From assembly GCF_021134715.1 (NCBI RefSeq), contig NC_060028.1, positions 4,858,501 to 4,922,500 of the forward strand: a stretch of 64,000 nucleotides of DNA, read 5' to 3'. This DNA comes from Daphnia pulex (taxonomy: Eukaryota; Arthropoda; Branchiopoda; Diplostraca; Daphniidae). Below, piece by piece: positions 48,201 through 62,800 of this stretch; position 1 is the stretch's first letter; each line of letters starts with the position of its first letter. Position numbers and translations under genes: made by a program. A model generated the notes under the pieces. It ran no database searches and was not told the DNA's origin. It worked only from the letters and a program-made list of their open reading frames with translations.

Positions 48201-49366
48201 GTTTTTTTGTTTTTTGTTTTTTGTTATTCTCGAAAATAAAAAGGTGAATTGTCGACACATTCATGTTGGTTCTTCTTCTTCCTGCATGGCTCTCCAATCG
48301 TTCTCGGTTCTCGCTCTTTCAAGGCCTCTACTCTCTCGCTCGCTCGCTCGTTCCTTTGGAGAGGCATCGAAAATTGCTGCGCGGCTTCAAGTTGACCGGC
48401 TCGACGCTCGACGATCGAGTAAAGTGTGGAATATGAACACCATCGCCAGTTCAACACCAGTCCGCCACCCTTTTTGGGAAAAGCAAATGCCTACAATATT
48501 CAAAGAGTTTCTTCAACCATATTATACGAGACAAATATTTGACGCGCATAAACTATCGACACGAAATGTCGAGGACTATTAAGCCGTGTCGTTAGATTGT
48601 CAGTTTGTATTTGAAAATCAGATGAGCTCGCGCCTTCAGCTCATTTTTGTTTTTTTGTTTTTGTCTAAAAGATAATCTCCGAAAATGCTGGACCGTAGAA
48701 TTGCATTTCCTTGAAAGTGAGTTTCTTTGGGGATTTCGTTCGTTTCCCATTAGGTCCGATTTGTTTTCCAGCCGATTTGGTGAAAACGATTTCTCAACGC
48801 GCGCAACTTTTTCCCATTTATTTACTTAGTTTACTTTGACTCTACATAGTAATAGCAATTAAATTTCCTATTGTATTTGTCAACATTTTCAACAGCTAAT
48901 ACAGATAATATGCTTTCAATCTGTTTACCTTGTATTTTTGCATTGCATTTGACGATCAAAGGACCAAATTAGCTGTTAAAGCTGATCTACACAACCCCAG
49001 TGTTAAATTGCCCACTTGGAAAATCCATGCTTTATTTGCGTTAGTCAATAGAGCTGGAACACCTCTTTTTTTTATAACAGTGTAAAAAGAAAAGAGGAGG
49101 GCGAAAAAGAAAAATGAGAAAAACGAGAGAAAAGAGAAAAAAGATGCGATCAAACGGGCGCAGGAGCAGCGTCGGATGGAGGGAGGGAATGAAGGGGCCG
49201 GCGAGTCGAGCGCATGCACACGCTGTCACGACCAGAAAATCGGGGCTCGGCATCAGATCGCACCCTTCACTTGCAGGCAGGGAAATTAAACGAGACTAGT
49301 ACTAGACACTATACTAGTAGTACGTGCATATACAGTGCGAGAGGAAAGAAGGGAGGGAAGAAGAGA

Positions 49367-49390
49367 GGTGGGGTGGGGTGGGGTGGGGTG
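49367..49390 (+). repeat. (GGGGT)n tract
   Basis: Four or more GGGGT units in tandem fulfil the simple pattern for a G-quadruplex (four runs of at least three G with short loops). It sits in gene-free DNA. Confidence 0.85.
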
Positions 49391-52300
49391 GCCGGGGAGG
49401 AGGCAAAGGGAAGGGATTTAGATATATATTCATGCACACTACACGCACAGAGACAGGTCGTGTCAAGACCCGGACTAGCTATATGTGTTTGCTGCTGTGT
49501 GGACGGAAGAGGAAATCTTTGAGGCGTCAGCAGCGTCGTTCTGGGTTAACACGGCGACAAAAGCGGCGGTGAGTCGGTGACTTGCCGAAAATTTGTCCCT
49601 TTGTCGCCGACTGTTTTTCTTATTTAGACATCAAGTTGGCAGCACGTGACCTCAACTCCTCCCCGCCGCCAACACCCGAGCCACGAGAAAAAAACAAAAC
49701 AAACAAACACGCGAATATAGAACTAGAAGGCACACACGTACAGGAGCAGCAGTCTGGCGCTTATAGCGCGTATATTGCGCAAATCCGTCATTTGATTTAT
49801 ATACAGATTTTCAGTTAATTATGCATGCGCATATTCCTTTTTTTTTGTTTATTTCTTAAAAGAGAAGATCAAACTTTTGACGAAATAAAACATTTGATAT
49901 TTTCTTTGTTCTGGCTTGTTCTCGTGTTCATAATAAAAGAAATAGATGGATTTGTGCAGTCCATCTATATCGGTGATATACTGACCATCCACCGAGTCAT
50001 TTTCTATTGTAACCTATATATACACCCCCAGGTTTGTGCCTCAGATATTCACGTTGGTCTATCGATTTTAGAGGCGACCATTTTACTTGCTCTTTTTTGG
50101 TTTTTTTTGTTGTTTTTGTTTTGTTTTTCATGTCAGCTGTTTGTACAAAACCTACGGGAATAAAGGTAAAAATACAGCCGAATAACTCTCTCTCTCTTTC
50201 TCAAAAATCAATGATGTCTGGAAATCCAAGTCTGGCTGAAGTTTGTCCAAGTTTTCATAACGAACAAAATGAAGAGCGACATGTATATTTGCGTACACAG
50301 AGTTGGAAAATCAAAATGCTCCAGAAAAAAACAAACACAATTAACATGACGATGTATTTCAATTAAAAGGTCATGTAGCCATGTAGGCCGATGATCCTTC
50401 TATAGTTGCAATGCATTTATGCATGCGTATTAAATTATGAGTGTAAATATGTAAAAATGTGTGCTGGAGAAAAAAAAAAATACTTCGATTGACACAGTAT
50501 AGAGATTACGATTACAACATGTGAAGGCTTTTCTATTTATTTTGTTGGTGGTGGTGCGCCTGAGCTGCCCGTTCAACCACAGTTGCATCACCTACAATAG
50601 TTACGAGGTAGTATAGCCTGCAGTATACGCAAGGGCTGTTCCTAATGAGCCAATCTAAATGCATGATGCGTTTCAAATGACTGGCGTACATCAAAAATAG
50701 GAAAGAAAAAGAAGAAGAAAGAAAAAAGAGTCGACCGCACCGGTCGGAAAATAAGGAGAGGGAGATAGAGTAGAGATAGACAAGGCACAATGGCGCGATT
50801 GTCCGTATGTGTAGTGTGTATACGAAGAAATCTTGGATTTTCTTACGCAACACGGACGTTCAATACTCGTAACGTTGAGATCAAAATCGCCCACGAAACA
50901 ATATTACTAATTCCTCCAATCAACTTGAGCAGAAAGAGAGAGGCAAAACGTGCAAGTATTAAACTGATTTATTCTTGATTCATGCTCTACCTATAGGTTC
51001 TCCTCTGGGAATCTCGGACTTGTCATATGCACACGCTCTGGTTCTTCTTAAGGTTTTCGTGAAAAGAGCGAGTGGGTTCTGGGATGACAGCAACAGCTGA
51101 TGGTTTCTGTCAACCGGAAAATCACCCCCGGAATATTACACACGTGCGTTACCTTTAAAAAAAACAGGCACTGCTATAAGAACATGGAAGGAAACTGGCC
51201 AGCAGAATCAAAACTACTAGGTACTCTAAATAGAATCTAAAGATTTAAGAATATTAACTAAATCACCGACATATTATATAGCCTATACCCGTATATTATG
51301 CAACGGTATACGGACAAAATGAGCACTCTTGATCTTGAAAATCTAGTCGTGCTGGGAATAGACTTGCTTCATTCGCTTCTTCATTTTCTTCTTAAGAAAA
51401 ACTTAAGTTTCTGGAGGTAAATACCGCGGTAGGTATACACAGACCGTTGAGGAATCTATTGGATGGGCCGTCAATCACACGTACCACTGACTTTCAACTC
51501 TCGCATTCGTTATGCGAGAGACCCGCAGCAGATCGAGTCTAAAATTGCCTGTGATGAACCTAACTTCCTATTTCGATGTTTCTAGCCAGGCGCTGCTGAG
51601 CTGGAAGCCTGGAATATACTTCTGCGGTCGAGAGAAGAAAAAAAAAAAAAAAAAAAGAAAAAAAGAGAGAGAGAGAGATGATGGATCTGTTGCTCTCCAA
51701 TTGCTACAGTAGCCTTTGTTCCATTATTTGTTTCAAGGGAAATAAATACAAGGGGAACACACTAAATCAAATTCTGCCTTTTGCGACCCTACTCTCATCC
51801 TCTTCACCCGCAGACCGTAGATATTATAGCCTTTAAGGAAATGTAAATCTGTCGGAGAAAAGACTGTGGGCTGAAGGAAAAGAAAAGAAAAACTAATCTT
51901 CGAATAATTTGACTTTTTTTTGGGCCTCGTTCATTGAGCATCAACCCCATCTACAACATGTTTTGTGGTGTTTTCCGTGGTAACTTGTTTCATTTTTTTG
52001 TCTTCCTAAGTTCTAACCGCGGCAACACAAAACAACCCACAATATGTTGATTTGCATACATGTACTCGGTTGAAATGAACGTCGAATTTCTCTCTCGTTT
52101 CTTGTTTTCTTTGATTTAGAATTTGTAATTCGTTGGGCTGATTATTCTTTGACAAGATTCTTTTGTGCATAAATAAACACGTGTTGTGTTTGCCTTAACG
52201 TGTCGACGACCCTAATGAAATGAGACAGACGAAAATCTTAAATGCATTCAACGAAGTAAAATGTCACGCAATACTGATTTGCAGCCTACGCCATGTCTAC

Positions 52301-55300
52301 GTTATAGGCCTAGAATAAATCAATTGTACAACTACTGAAATTCACTTTTGCCACTACTCCGAACTTAAAAAAATAAATCAAAACATGTAAAGTAGAATAA
52401 ACAAAGTGCTGCTGTATAGTATGTAGGAAAAGGTCGCTAACAGATCGGACTGACGCGTGAGCGACGGTCGTTGTCCCCCGATGCGTTATGAAGCGACATC
52501 CGAAATCTGTTGATCTTCTCATTTCCGCCAACGTCAGCAGCCATTCCTTCCTCGTTGTCGGCCGCAGGAAAGGCTTAGGAACCTCCGCTTGAATAATCTA
52601 ACGCAGCGTAGCTACAGGGCAGACATTACAAGTTATATAACATTTAACTTCAAGTTTTCTTTCCAAGTTAAATCGCAATTATTTCATTTACGAAACAGAC
52701 ATTCCGTATCTTCCGTATACATGTTTGTGTAGATATCATGCGTCAAAATAACACAGAAGAATTCGTTCAATAATTTGTTGTCTCTCGTTGGGAAATGCTC
52801 AAAACAACCCACTCGTTTTCTTTTCTGACAAGCATTTTGACTTTTCGAGTTTGCGTGGATGGCAATTTTCCAAAGGGGGAAAGAAAACAACACCAAGAAA
52901 AAACCGAAAGAAGAAAAAATCAATTCTTGTAGAGCACGTAGACAAAACACCGTGCACTCATTGAAAAAGATCTGGCCGTTTGTGGCTATTGGCCTGGCCT
53001 GTCGTTAAATGTATCTAATGTAATTTCATCGACTTTTACGGCCAGGGCGTATATAATAATATTGGACGGATTACCAAAATGCTCTGGAAAAAGAAAGAAA
53101 TTTAGAGCCTACAAAAGAGCTACAGGAGTTATGGAGGATTCGATTCGACTTAACAAATTGATATAGCCCTTTCTCTCTCTCTCTCTCTTACCCCTCTCGT
53201 TCGAATTTGTTTTGAGTATCTGCTGGGCTGGTTGTTTAAGCTGTTTTATACTTGAGAGCTCCGAAAAAAAACTATTTCGCAGTCGGGGGTAAAATGTCGT
53301 GTACATTACCAGCGGCGCGCTTCGATACCGCGGCGCGGTAAAACTCTTCCTCAGCAGGTGTCTCGCTTGTGTTTCCCATCAGCTTTTAAAACACACACAC
53401 ACACACACACACATAGAGAGATTTTTAAAAGTTGACCTTTTAGGTAGTTTTTTTTTTTTGTTTTCTTTCTCGAATGCGCGTTGAATCTCGATTCGTTCCG
53501 TAGATAGAACAGACGGCGATTCCGTGTGGTGAGAAACGGCGTGAGAATTCTCATCTCTCCTTTCCATATCGCTATCTAGCTCTCGCGTAGAGACTAGAGA
53601 TATAGGCTATAGGATAGGCTATAGTAGTCTGCAGGAGAGTGGGAGCGCAGCACTTTGGAGTTGCCTGCTGCCCAACAGTTCTCTCGTCTCTATATATTTA
53701 TAAAGAAGGCAAGATGAGAGAATGAGAATGGATGTAGAAGGAGATGGATCTTTGGTTGATTTATTTGATCACTAAATTATTTGATTAGACCGATGAGTTG
53801 ATGTTGGGAAGAAAACCTCACCACGTAGCCACGTAGGTACACAGACGAGGCACTAGACACACAATGAATACCATGAATAGCGTAGCAATCTTATCCATTT
53901 TCGATCGACCTGCGCTGCATCGGACCTGCACAGCAGTCCTGGCCGGCCTTGTCAGCCATTCATGTGATGCTCGATCGAATCCAATTTCAATCACCTGCGA
54001 TCGTATGGATCGACGATCCCTCGATCGTCGTACCCTAGACGAAACGCATCATCGGATGTGAACACGCGTCTCTCCTTCATTTCCACAAAACAAAACGAGT
54101 CTCGGCCGGACTCATAGGCTGCGGGCAGACGGGAGAGCTCTAGCAGCAAGCAGGGCCGGTGTGTCGCTACAACATGTCGGAAAGTATCAACAGACAGGAC
54201 TCACAGGAGACACACGACCCCGTGCGAATTTTCCAACCCCCGGTGAGCGCGAGCGCGCGGGTCTTAAGGCCGTGACAAGTTGACGAGGGCGATCAGTCCC
54301 TCCTCAACACTTGGCCCGTCGGCCATTGATCTCGGACGCGCCTACCACGACTACAAATAGTCATCTTTTTTTCTTTTGAGTTTTTTTTTTTTTTTCTTGT
54401 TTTGTTTTCGTGTTTGTCTTTCGCCAGTCTCTCTGCGCTAAGACAACATGACGATGTCAGCAGTCCATGAACATCGTATAGTCTAGGAGAGTCTAACGAA
54501 GAGTGGAGGACTAGGATTGCCTAGTCTCAATGGTCTGCGCATTGGCTCCATATCTTTAATGTTGTACGGGGATTTAGATTTTTTGGAAGGTTGCGTATAC
54601 ATAGACACGAACGAAGGAGGGAAAAGAAAAGAAAAGAAAAGAAAGAAAGAAAAAGCCAACCCAAAACAGGGTGCACATACATATATACTTGTATATATAT
54701 ATATATAGGCCAGTGTTTCTCAATGGCGCTCGGGCTTTGTCTCTGGGGTGATATCAAGCGAAATGGAAGGATTGGAAGCCCCCAGGATTTACGACATTGA
54801 GCCGATCACAAACTTGCTATCCCGGGCAAGAGCCCCAGTAGGCCCATCCTGTGTTTTTATATCCCTCCTGTCTTTTCATTTTCCTCTGCGCAGGAGCACG
54901 CACATGTGGTTCCATGTTCCAATGGATATAGCCCTCGTTTTCTTTCTTTATTTCTTTCTTTCTTTACACATCCCCTTTTTCTATCCCTCTTGTTTTGATT
55001 CTTTCTTCTTCTGTCTAGAGTTTGGACTCTATACTACACTACGGACGGATATAGACACCACGGATAACTCACAATGCAATTGAACACACATAACCTACAA
55101 TTATAGACGTAGCAATGACGTCGATATTAAGGCAAACGGATACACGGAGGATCAACAATGTAGACTACTACTACTACTCCAGTACTACGCTACACAAAGG
55201 AAATTAGGTCTGTCATTTCATGCGCGCAACTCTTTTTAGTCGTCTTATGCCGACTCGATTTCGTCTGGAATTTATTCATTTTTTTCGAGCTCTATGCGAA

Positions 55301-57989
55301 AAAATGTGCTCGATTTCTCTATATATTGTTTGGCTCAATTCCGTTGGTTTTGACCGCTGCTGTGTGTTATCTTGGATAAGATTTTTGCGATGCACATTGT
55401 TGAATTTTCAAGAGACGATCATATGTGCTAGGCCTCAAAATATTCGGCTTGAAAATAAGCATACATTTCTCAGCTTGGTGGTAGCTAGGTATAAACCATA
55501 AACGTATAATCAGGGTATATTTTCTGACTTCTATAAATAGTAATGTTAAAGTAACCACAGAAGGAGTTTGAAAATAGCAATTTGGAAATGGATCACCATA
55601 AGAGAGAGAAAAAAAGAAAACAAAAAACAAAAAAGCAAGTTATTTATTTCTGTCACGTTAAGAACTCGAATAAAATGATTAATCAAAACTTTGCTGCTCG
55701 TTTTCCCTTGATTGAAATGTAAAAGTGAGCGAGAAAGAAGTTGTTATGAATAGTTGTTCCTTGAATTTGTGAAGTTTTTAGGATTTGCAACGGTAGCCAA
55801 AATAAAACATATTACATAGCAGAACCAATAGATAAATTGTTAGACAAATCTTATCAGTCCAAATTTTAATTGGCCAAACTATATAACAATATGCGAGTAT
55901 TAAATTAAATACATTAGTTATTGTTGTATACCCTACGTTTAAGTGAACTAGGCTTGTTTTTTTAATTCGAATAGGTCAAACCAAATCAGCTACATTTCTA
56001 ATGAATTCAATTTGTTTCGACGAGCTCATGTTAACGGACGAAAACCGAAATCAGACTTACCTTATTAGCACAAGATGTTGTACTGTAGCTATACATTTAT
56101 CAAGAATGCCGAATGTTGTTGTGCGTATAGACTCATGTGCGCACCAGCAGATATATATCATTGTGCGTGTGCGGAAGGCGGCCGTAAAGAACGCAGTAGG
56201 GTGTCTTGGGTTTACACGGTCTACGCCCCTTTGCAAAGAAATACAAAGCGGACGCACGTGGATTTCCTCCGGTACTATATAGGCTACTACTACTAGGCTA
56301 CTACTATACTCTGCGTTTATGGTACACCTTTAGCTTAGAATGATTCACACAAGGATTGTAATCTAACTAAATGCTAGCTTATTACCAGAACCCGAAACTT
56401 TGATGAATGGTTTGAATGCCCGGTTATAGTATGGAAAAGCTGGCGCATAATAGTCTGCACTAAAAAGAAGAGCACACCCGTTGCCGTTTGGAGGCGTTGA
56501 CTTTTCCCAACGAGAAATGATGTCCCACATGCATAAGGTTGAATTGAGCGAATCCACGTCAAAATCCGTGGGAGAAAAATGTTTATGGATATCTCAATGT
56601 GTAGCACGTCGACTGTCTTCTGTATTGTTATGAGTTGGAAAAGAGGTGTATAGCTGGGATAGTCTTCTAGCTCAAAACAATACACCAAACAACCAAAAAG
56701 AAATATTTAAGTATCATAGACAGTTGCCGAGTCCATAACTCCATATATTCACTAGGGTTTCGAGCAAAACCGACTATTTTTAAGTGCAGCCAGATACGTA
56801 TCATATGCTCTTTTCATTTTTCCACCTCAGTCGCTGGCTGTGGCACATGAATATTTTACCTTTTTTTTACAGTCAGGTTAAGCTGTAGAACTAGAACAGC
56901 AGGAGGGCGGGAAATATTACACATGGTCCCTCTCTCTCCTTTTCTCTCAGTCTCTTCTCTATATACATATACTATATTATATCTACGCTCTACGTGTGTG
57001 TGTATGTACACACCTCTAAAAAAACGAGAAATAATAAGAGAGAGAGAGAAAGAAAAAAAAAGAAATGAAACGCGAGGGTATATATATGTGATATGATTGT
57101 GTGTTTGTGTGTCTGTTATCCTCATCTTTTGTCATTGTGTTGCGGCGCAAACTTGGACTCCGTGTGAAAAAGCGCAATTGTTGTCATTGCATCAACGCAT
57201 CAATCGGCCTTTTGCGTTGCCCCTCTCTCTTACATAGCCTCTTACAATCTTACATATATAGCATATAGAAAGAAAAATAATAAAATACGTCCGAGGGGTG
57301 TCTGTCTATCATAATTTCATTGCAAGAGATTTATTCCGCAAAGCGAATCAGACTCAAAGGGAAAGTTTACCAGTTAAGTTGGATTATAATGCTACAAATA
57401 TTAAACCTTGAAATTTTAACTTTAAAAATTTTGGAACCAACTTGTTGAGGAATTTTTTTAAAAGCTGTATTAGGAATTGAAAGAAAGGAGTGAGCATACA
57501 TATAATAGAAATACCAGTGCGAAATATGGAAATCATATGGTGGAAATGGGATTTGTATTTAAATGGAGGGGTGGTGTAGGCATCTTGTTTACACAGGTAT
57601 TATTGCCAAAGAGGGAGGGCAACCCAATTTCAAATGGATTTCAACCTCTTTTGCCACCCTTTAATTGCAGGGTAGGAGGTATGTGGCCAGCCCTAGTCTT
57701 CTATTACTCCACTCTGGTACCGATCAGTCATCATTCGACGATGAGCAGGGTGAAGAGCTTGATTAGTTTTTTGGGTTGTTATTCCTTCTGCTCTCTTTCG
57801 TATATACCTTTTCCTTTTTCTTCTTTTTTTTTCTTTTTTTTCATTTATGAACTGACAACAACAACAGCAACAACAACCAAAATAAAAAAAAATAAAAAAA
57901 GATAAGAGCCTTTCAGAAAACTGAAGCATGCATCTCCTTGGATTGGTATCCCTGTACGACAAACCAGCCAACCAGAGATCGAATGGCAG

Positions 57990-57992
<3 letters not shown>

Positions 57993-58039
<47 letters not shown>
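57993..58039 (+). repeat. (AG)23 microsatellite
   Basis: This is an uninterrupted AG tract of about 47 bases, the longest dinucleotide repeat in the window. The flanks are unremarkable and suit length genotyping. Confidence 0.95.
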
Positions 58040-58042
<3 letters not shown>

Positions 58043-58250
58043 AAAAACATAACAAAAGTATAAAATGCAGTATATACTATATAGAGAAGAGATTCGTTTT
58101 TCCTCTGCTGGCTGCTTTGGCTTCTTCCATGTAGACCTTCGTCTGTTCGTCATCCCCCTTATGCTGCAAGTGCGCCCGGCGATAAGGAAAGATGGATTGG
58201 ACGTCCCCTCGCCCTCCCTCTTTTTTCTCGTAGACTCCACGCTTTTATGC

Positions 58251-58258
<8 letters not shown>

Positions 58259-58286
<28 letters not shown>

Positions 58287-58315
58287 GCACAGCACAGCAC
58301 AGCGCAGCGCAGCAC
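58259..58315 (+). repeat. (CA)14 and adjoining (GCACA)n compound repeat
   Basis: A CA tract passes directly into a pentamer array (AGCAC/AGCGC units). The pentamer probably arose from the edge of the dinucleotide tract by slippage. Confidence 0.9.
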
Positions 58316-59370
58316 ACCAAGCTACTGCTGCTATGCGGCTCTCGAGATAGGTATGTAAATTTCGGGACTGGAAGGAAATTTATATGCATAAAGAATTTCC
58401 GAGACGAACAGAAAAATAAAAAGAGAAGCTAGCGGTTAGACACACGAGTACAAAAGAAACAGGGAAGAATATGAGAGAAGAGAAAAATATATAAGAAGGA
58501 GGAGAGCAAAAGGTTCTGTGTGATGAGCAAGAAAGTCCTGCCCCATTGGTCCAAATTTCTATATGTTCCGCGTCCGTCTCCGAGCTGATGAAGCAGCCGA
58601 GAACTTTTTTTTTTCTTCCCTCCCCTATATACGTAGTCTATCTCGCGGTAGCTACGTTTTCTCTTGTCGGACTATACTTAAACAAAACGAAAAATACAAT
58701 GCTTCAACACTTGCAAACAGCAGTCACAAGAACGAGACCAGAACACACCACCTAACAATTAGGATAATAACAGAGTTCCTATGCAAATGAGTTTTTCTCT
58801 TTTCTTTTCTTTTTTTTTTCGCCCGAGAATAATCCAACCTGGTGGAGGTAGCGCTAGATCGACTGTCGGTATCCAAATTTATAGTCTACTTTTTTTTGTC
58901 TCAAAAGCACCGTGAAAAATGGCCGAGTAAATAAATGACAGACCTAATACTGACCATATTTCAATCAACTATTAACTAGAACAATTTTCTTTTATGCAAA
59001 GTGTTGGACACTTTTAAATTGGAATCCTTCGTCGAGCCCTTTTCTCTTCTTTCCAATTCAACGGTTGGAAAAATATTTGTGATTTTTGATTTCATAAGCG
59101 AAATACAGTGTAAAAGGAAAAATGTTTTAGGTAAGAAGAGCGTAATAGGAAAATCAATGGAATTATCGAAAGCTATTCCAATAAGTCCGCATTCATTCAA
59201 TTGCAATTAAGTTTGCATCTGCAGCTTGAAAATAGTTACAAATTAAGGATGAAAAATACTAATAAGAATAAAAATATTTATTGAATTCATTTTCTTCCCA
59301 AACATTGAAATATCTAAACGTAGTTATTATACCCAACTGACCTGGCGCAGTTTTTCGCGAATACTGTTAA

Positions 59371-59860
59371 ATGAACTGGTTAAAATTAAACAACTATCGT
59401 TTCCAATTAGACTTACTAATGGAGCTTTTGTGTAGGGTACGGCCTACCATTTTTATCTGTCTGCGCTGCAGTTTGCTCCATTGCATTCTTGATGTAATGA
59501 GGATGGATAGAAAATGTACACTCAAGTCCGCTTGCTTATGGGTAAACAACGTTCTCCATCAAACTCAACGTGACAGGCTCGTACATAAGTTGCTGCCGAA
59601 TTGGGGGATGATCCTAACAAAGTTCTCGTCAGCTATTTATGCAGTTTTTGGGGGAAAAAAACACGACCCATGTCGTTATATGCAGACCTAACTGGAGCTA
59701 AACCGGCTGCCAAATCCTTCATTTTCTTTGGCGATCGTAATTTTAAAAAATGTAAAACATGTTCGAATGGACGAATTTTTCACCCATTTCCGACGACTTT
59801 ATATTTTGGGGGGATAATTGAATTGTTTCTAGAATTGAAATGCAAACTACAATAAAATCT
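59371..59860 (+). other. Open region of unknown nature
   Basis: Two overlapping plus-strand frames (59371-59691 and 59601-59855) have ordinary amino-acid composition with several Cys and Lys residues. The second begins at a TTG rather than an ATG. A shift from the first frame to the second near 59605-59640 would give one longer reading, and AATAAA lies just after the end, at about 59852. This could be a decayed gene or retro-copy. No family was recognised, and chance is not excluded. Confidence 0.15.
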
Positions 59861-62800
59861 CAAAACACGCTGAAAGCTTTCGTTGCCTTTATTGTTATAT
59901 TTCTGATACCAACTGACACTACCTAATCAATAGCAGATGCTGCTTTTCCTATTTATAAAAATAAAAACAAGAGATTGCGAAAGGAACAGTACTAGCTGTC
60001 ACAGCACTGTTATTGTTGATAAGTGCAGTGAAGCGTCATAATTTATGTTTTTCTTAAATGTAGCCTATATAAAAAGCAAGTAAAATTGAACGTTACTTTT
60101 ATTTCACAAGAAAAGTAGAAGCTTCTCTGTCTGCCACGTGGAGTAATCATCATCATGAAGTCTACGCGGGCTTATAGCCCAGCAGCACAGCAGCTTTTTT
60201 TTGCCATATAGCTGAGAAAGCGAATAAAAAAGAGTGATTCTCAATCCTATGGTTGTACGTGTGCATTTGCGTGGCTCATCATTCAAGAACGTCAGTCACG
60301 GGCTGTCAGTTTTTTTTTCTCTCCGTGCTCTTTTCACGCGAACGTGCGCAATAGGCGTGTAGCGCAGCCAACCCCATCAAATAGAAATTCGACCGTAGTC
60401 ATCGTTGCGTATCAGTTCATCCATTCCAGTATATACCCAAGTTGCTACTACTGCGCATTGCCATCGCCTACAATCAGCCTACAATTATTTACGTAGGGTG
60501 TGTGTGTGTGTGCTGTGCAAATCGTCACTTTTTATTAGACGTTCATTATTGACTCAAAAAAAAATTTACAAGGGTGTCTACAAAAATAATCTTGCACCAA
60601 TTATTCAATTAGTCTATTTTTGCTAGACTATTCATCCCACAATGGTAGGGAGAGGGGGGGGGAGCGGTACGTGGACACTTTGAAAAGTAAAACAATCGAA
60701 ACAGTTGAGCGGGAAGAAATGTATTCTGATGCAAATTTTTGATTTTATGTTACCCTTGGTTACCCTTCATTCATCAAGATTTATTCTTTTGTATTTAACA
60801 GACTTGTGTGACTATAGAGATGATAATGCATAGAATGCAGAGTATTTCAACGACGTTGAATTATTCAAAGAAAAATACATGAGTGAAAACTGTGGGCCGT
60901 CGGGACCTGTTTTCAGAAAGGGTTTCAAAAAAACCCAAATGAAAGAAAAACATACGTAAAAAATCCATCAACGCAAAGGAAAATGTAAAAATAATTTTGA
61001 AACACAAGCGTTGTCACATAAACAGCTCTGGAGTACTGCCCTAATGCAGAGGTGATGACAAAATAGAAGTTTCAAACGGCAGAAATGAGGAGAGAATCTC
61101 GCACAACACACACACACACTCACTCACACACACACACGCACACAAACAAAAACGAATAAGAATCAGGCGAGAAGTACAATTTGGGACCTATAGTAGGTTT
61201 ATAGTATAGTGCGAGACACGTGTTGGTAGCAACGATGTGGAAAACACGTTTTGACACGCTATCATAAGTATCATATGCTCGGCGGATGGGTTGGTTCTTC
61301 TTTAGGCTAAAAATCATGTACTCCGGCGAAGGGGGCTGTGGATTTATTTATATGTAAAAATAGATTTATGAGGTTTATCCTTACACCGTTACACAATGCG
61401 CATACGGTAAGGTACCATGTTTGTGTCTCTCCCCGGCCGAAAAAGAGGAAATGAAACAACAAGAAAAAAAAAGAGAAAAAGAAAAAGGAGGGTGAACACT
61501 GTGAACACCAAACAGGCGAGAAACTGGAGGGCGGGAAGTGTGAACTCGACGACAGGCTCATCAGCGTTCCCTAATCGAACCGAACTGGAAAGCTGCAACG
61601 CCGTTGTTTGCTGAAACAACCCTTGACAACGAGTAGCCTACTTCATTAAGGCCCCGTGGTAAGGAGGCGGAATGGTAAAAAAAAAAAAAAAAAAAAAAGA
61701 GAAACAGAACCGGATGCTGACAAGTTTACAGGAAGGATGTCAGGGAATTGAGTCCACAACACCAGCAGTTGCATCAGCCATCAATACGGGTAAATGTGAA
61801 GATATGATGTGCCTATAAAAAAGAAACATAACTCGGTGAGATGTCTCTTCTCTCAACATCAGCAACAAAACAATCTATCAGCAGTTCTGGATATACCTAT
61901 ACACTATATAGGTCAAACACATATAAGTTAAATAACATACCTAGAAAAGTATTTGCATTTATAAAAGTTGGAAAAAAATAATGAAGTAATAAGCGAACTT
62001 CAAAGCGGGGTATAGTTTTGTAAACTTGTTTAGTTGTGCAAACTATAGATACGGTACCTACTTCCCGAAAGAATTGATGTTTATTTTTATTAATCATTTA
62101 TTTATATTTAATATTTAGTAGTGATCAAGTTTTGAATGAAAACACCGTGCTAGAAAAACGGAATGGCTGTAATGATGAAACAGCTCGCTGACGAAAGAAT
62201 GCTATTTACCGGAAGTAGGAAAGTAACGAGAAGGAAAACAACCAAATTGGGAATTGGGGTACGACTGATGCGAATTATCAGCCGACTTTCTCATCATGGG
62301 TCTTGGAAGAGTATTTGACTAACGAAGATGAAATGACAGGATATAGCCTAGAGTAGAGCGGCGAAAAGGACTTAGAAAAAGACGCAGGATATGCCCCACA
62401 TATGGGATGAACTTGAGAGACTAAGTTGATACTTGAGAATAAGGGTTACAAGTTAGTATGGGGGAAACGAAGAATGTCATACGCAGTTTTGATCGCCAAA
62501 GAATTTAGGAATGATGACTTTTGCTTTGGCACCTAATTTATAATTCAACTAATCATTTTTAAAAACAATTTTGATTGCATTTAGAAACATCTTTGAGATT
62601 TGTTAGAAGTTACATTACGTCGTGGTAATGCCGGATGGTATTTCAAGGAATAGCGATTGAATCAAATTGTCATCGTAAGCGTTTGTTGAATAGGTGGATT
62701 TTGGTTGTTAATCATTGATTTAAATGACTGGAACAGAAAAACCAAATTAAATTACATACATAAGCTATTCTAAGAAGTTATCATGTTTGTTTGTTAAAAA

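Larger units (their letters stand above)
45271..59360. other. Gene-free interval with simple repeats
   Basis: No supported gene. Notable content: (GGGCC)4 at 47763-47782, a T/C-rich block at 47930-48090, (GGGGT)n at 49367-49390, an A-run at 51637-51654, (CA)n at 53390-53413, a cluster of GATCG words at 53895-54035, (AG)23 at 57993-58039, and (CA)14 with an adjoining (GCACA)n at 58259-58315. Confidence 0.5.

Noticed and set aside
48136..48582. Plus-strand frame of 148 codons
   Set aside because: The start lies in a T-rich tract, composition is biased, and no family or splice context was found.
53864..54061. Short frame rich in Arg/Asp near 54 kb
   Set aside because: It comes from repeated GATCG words and has no recognisable domain.
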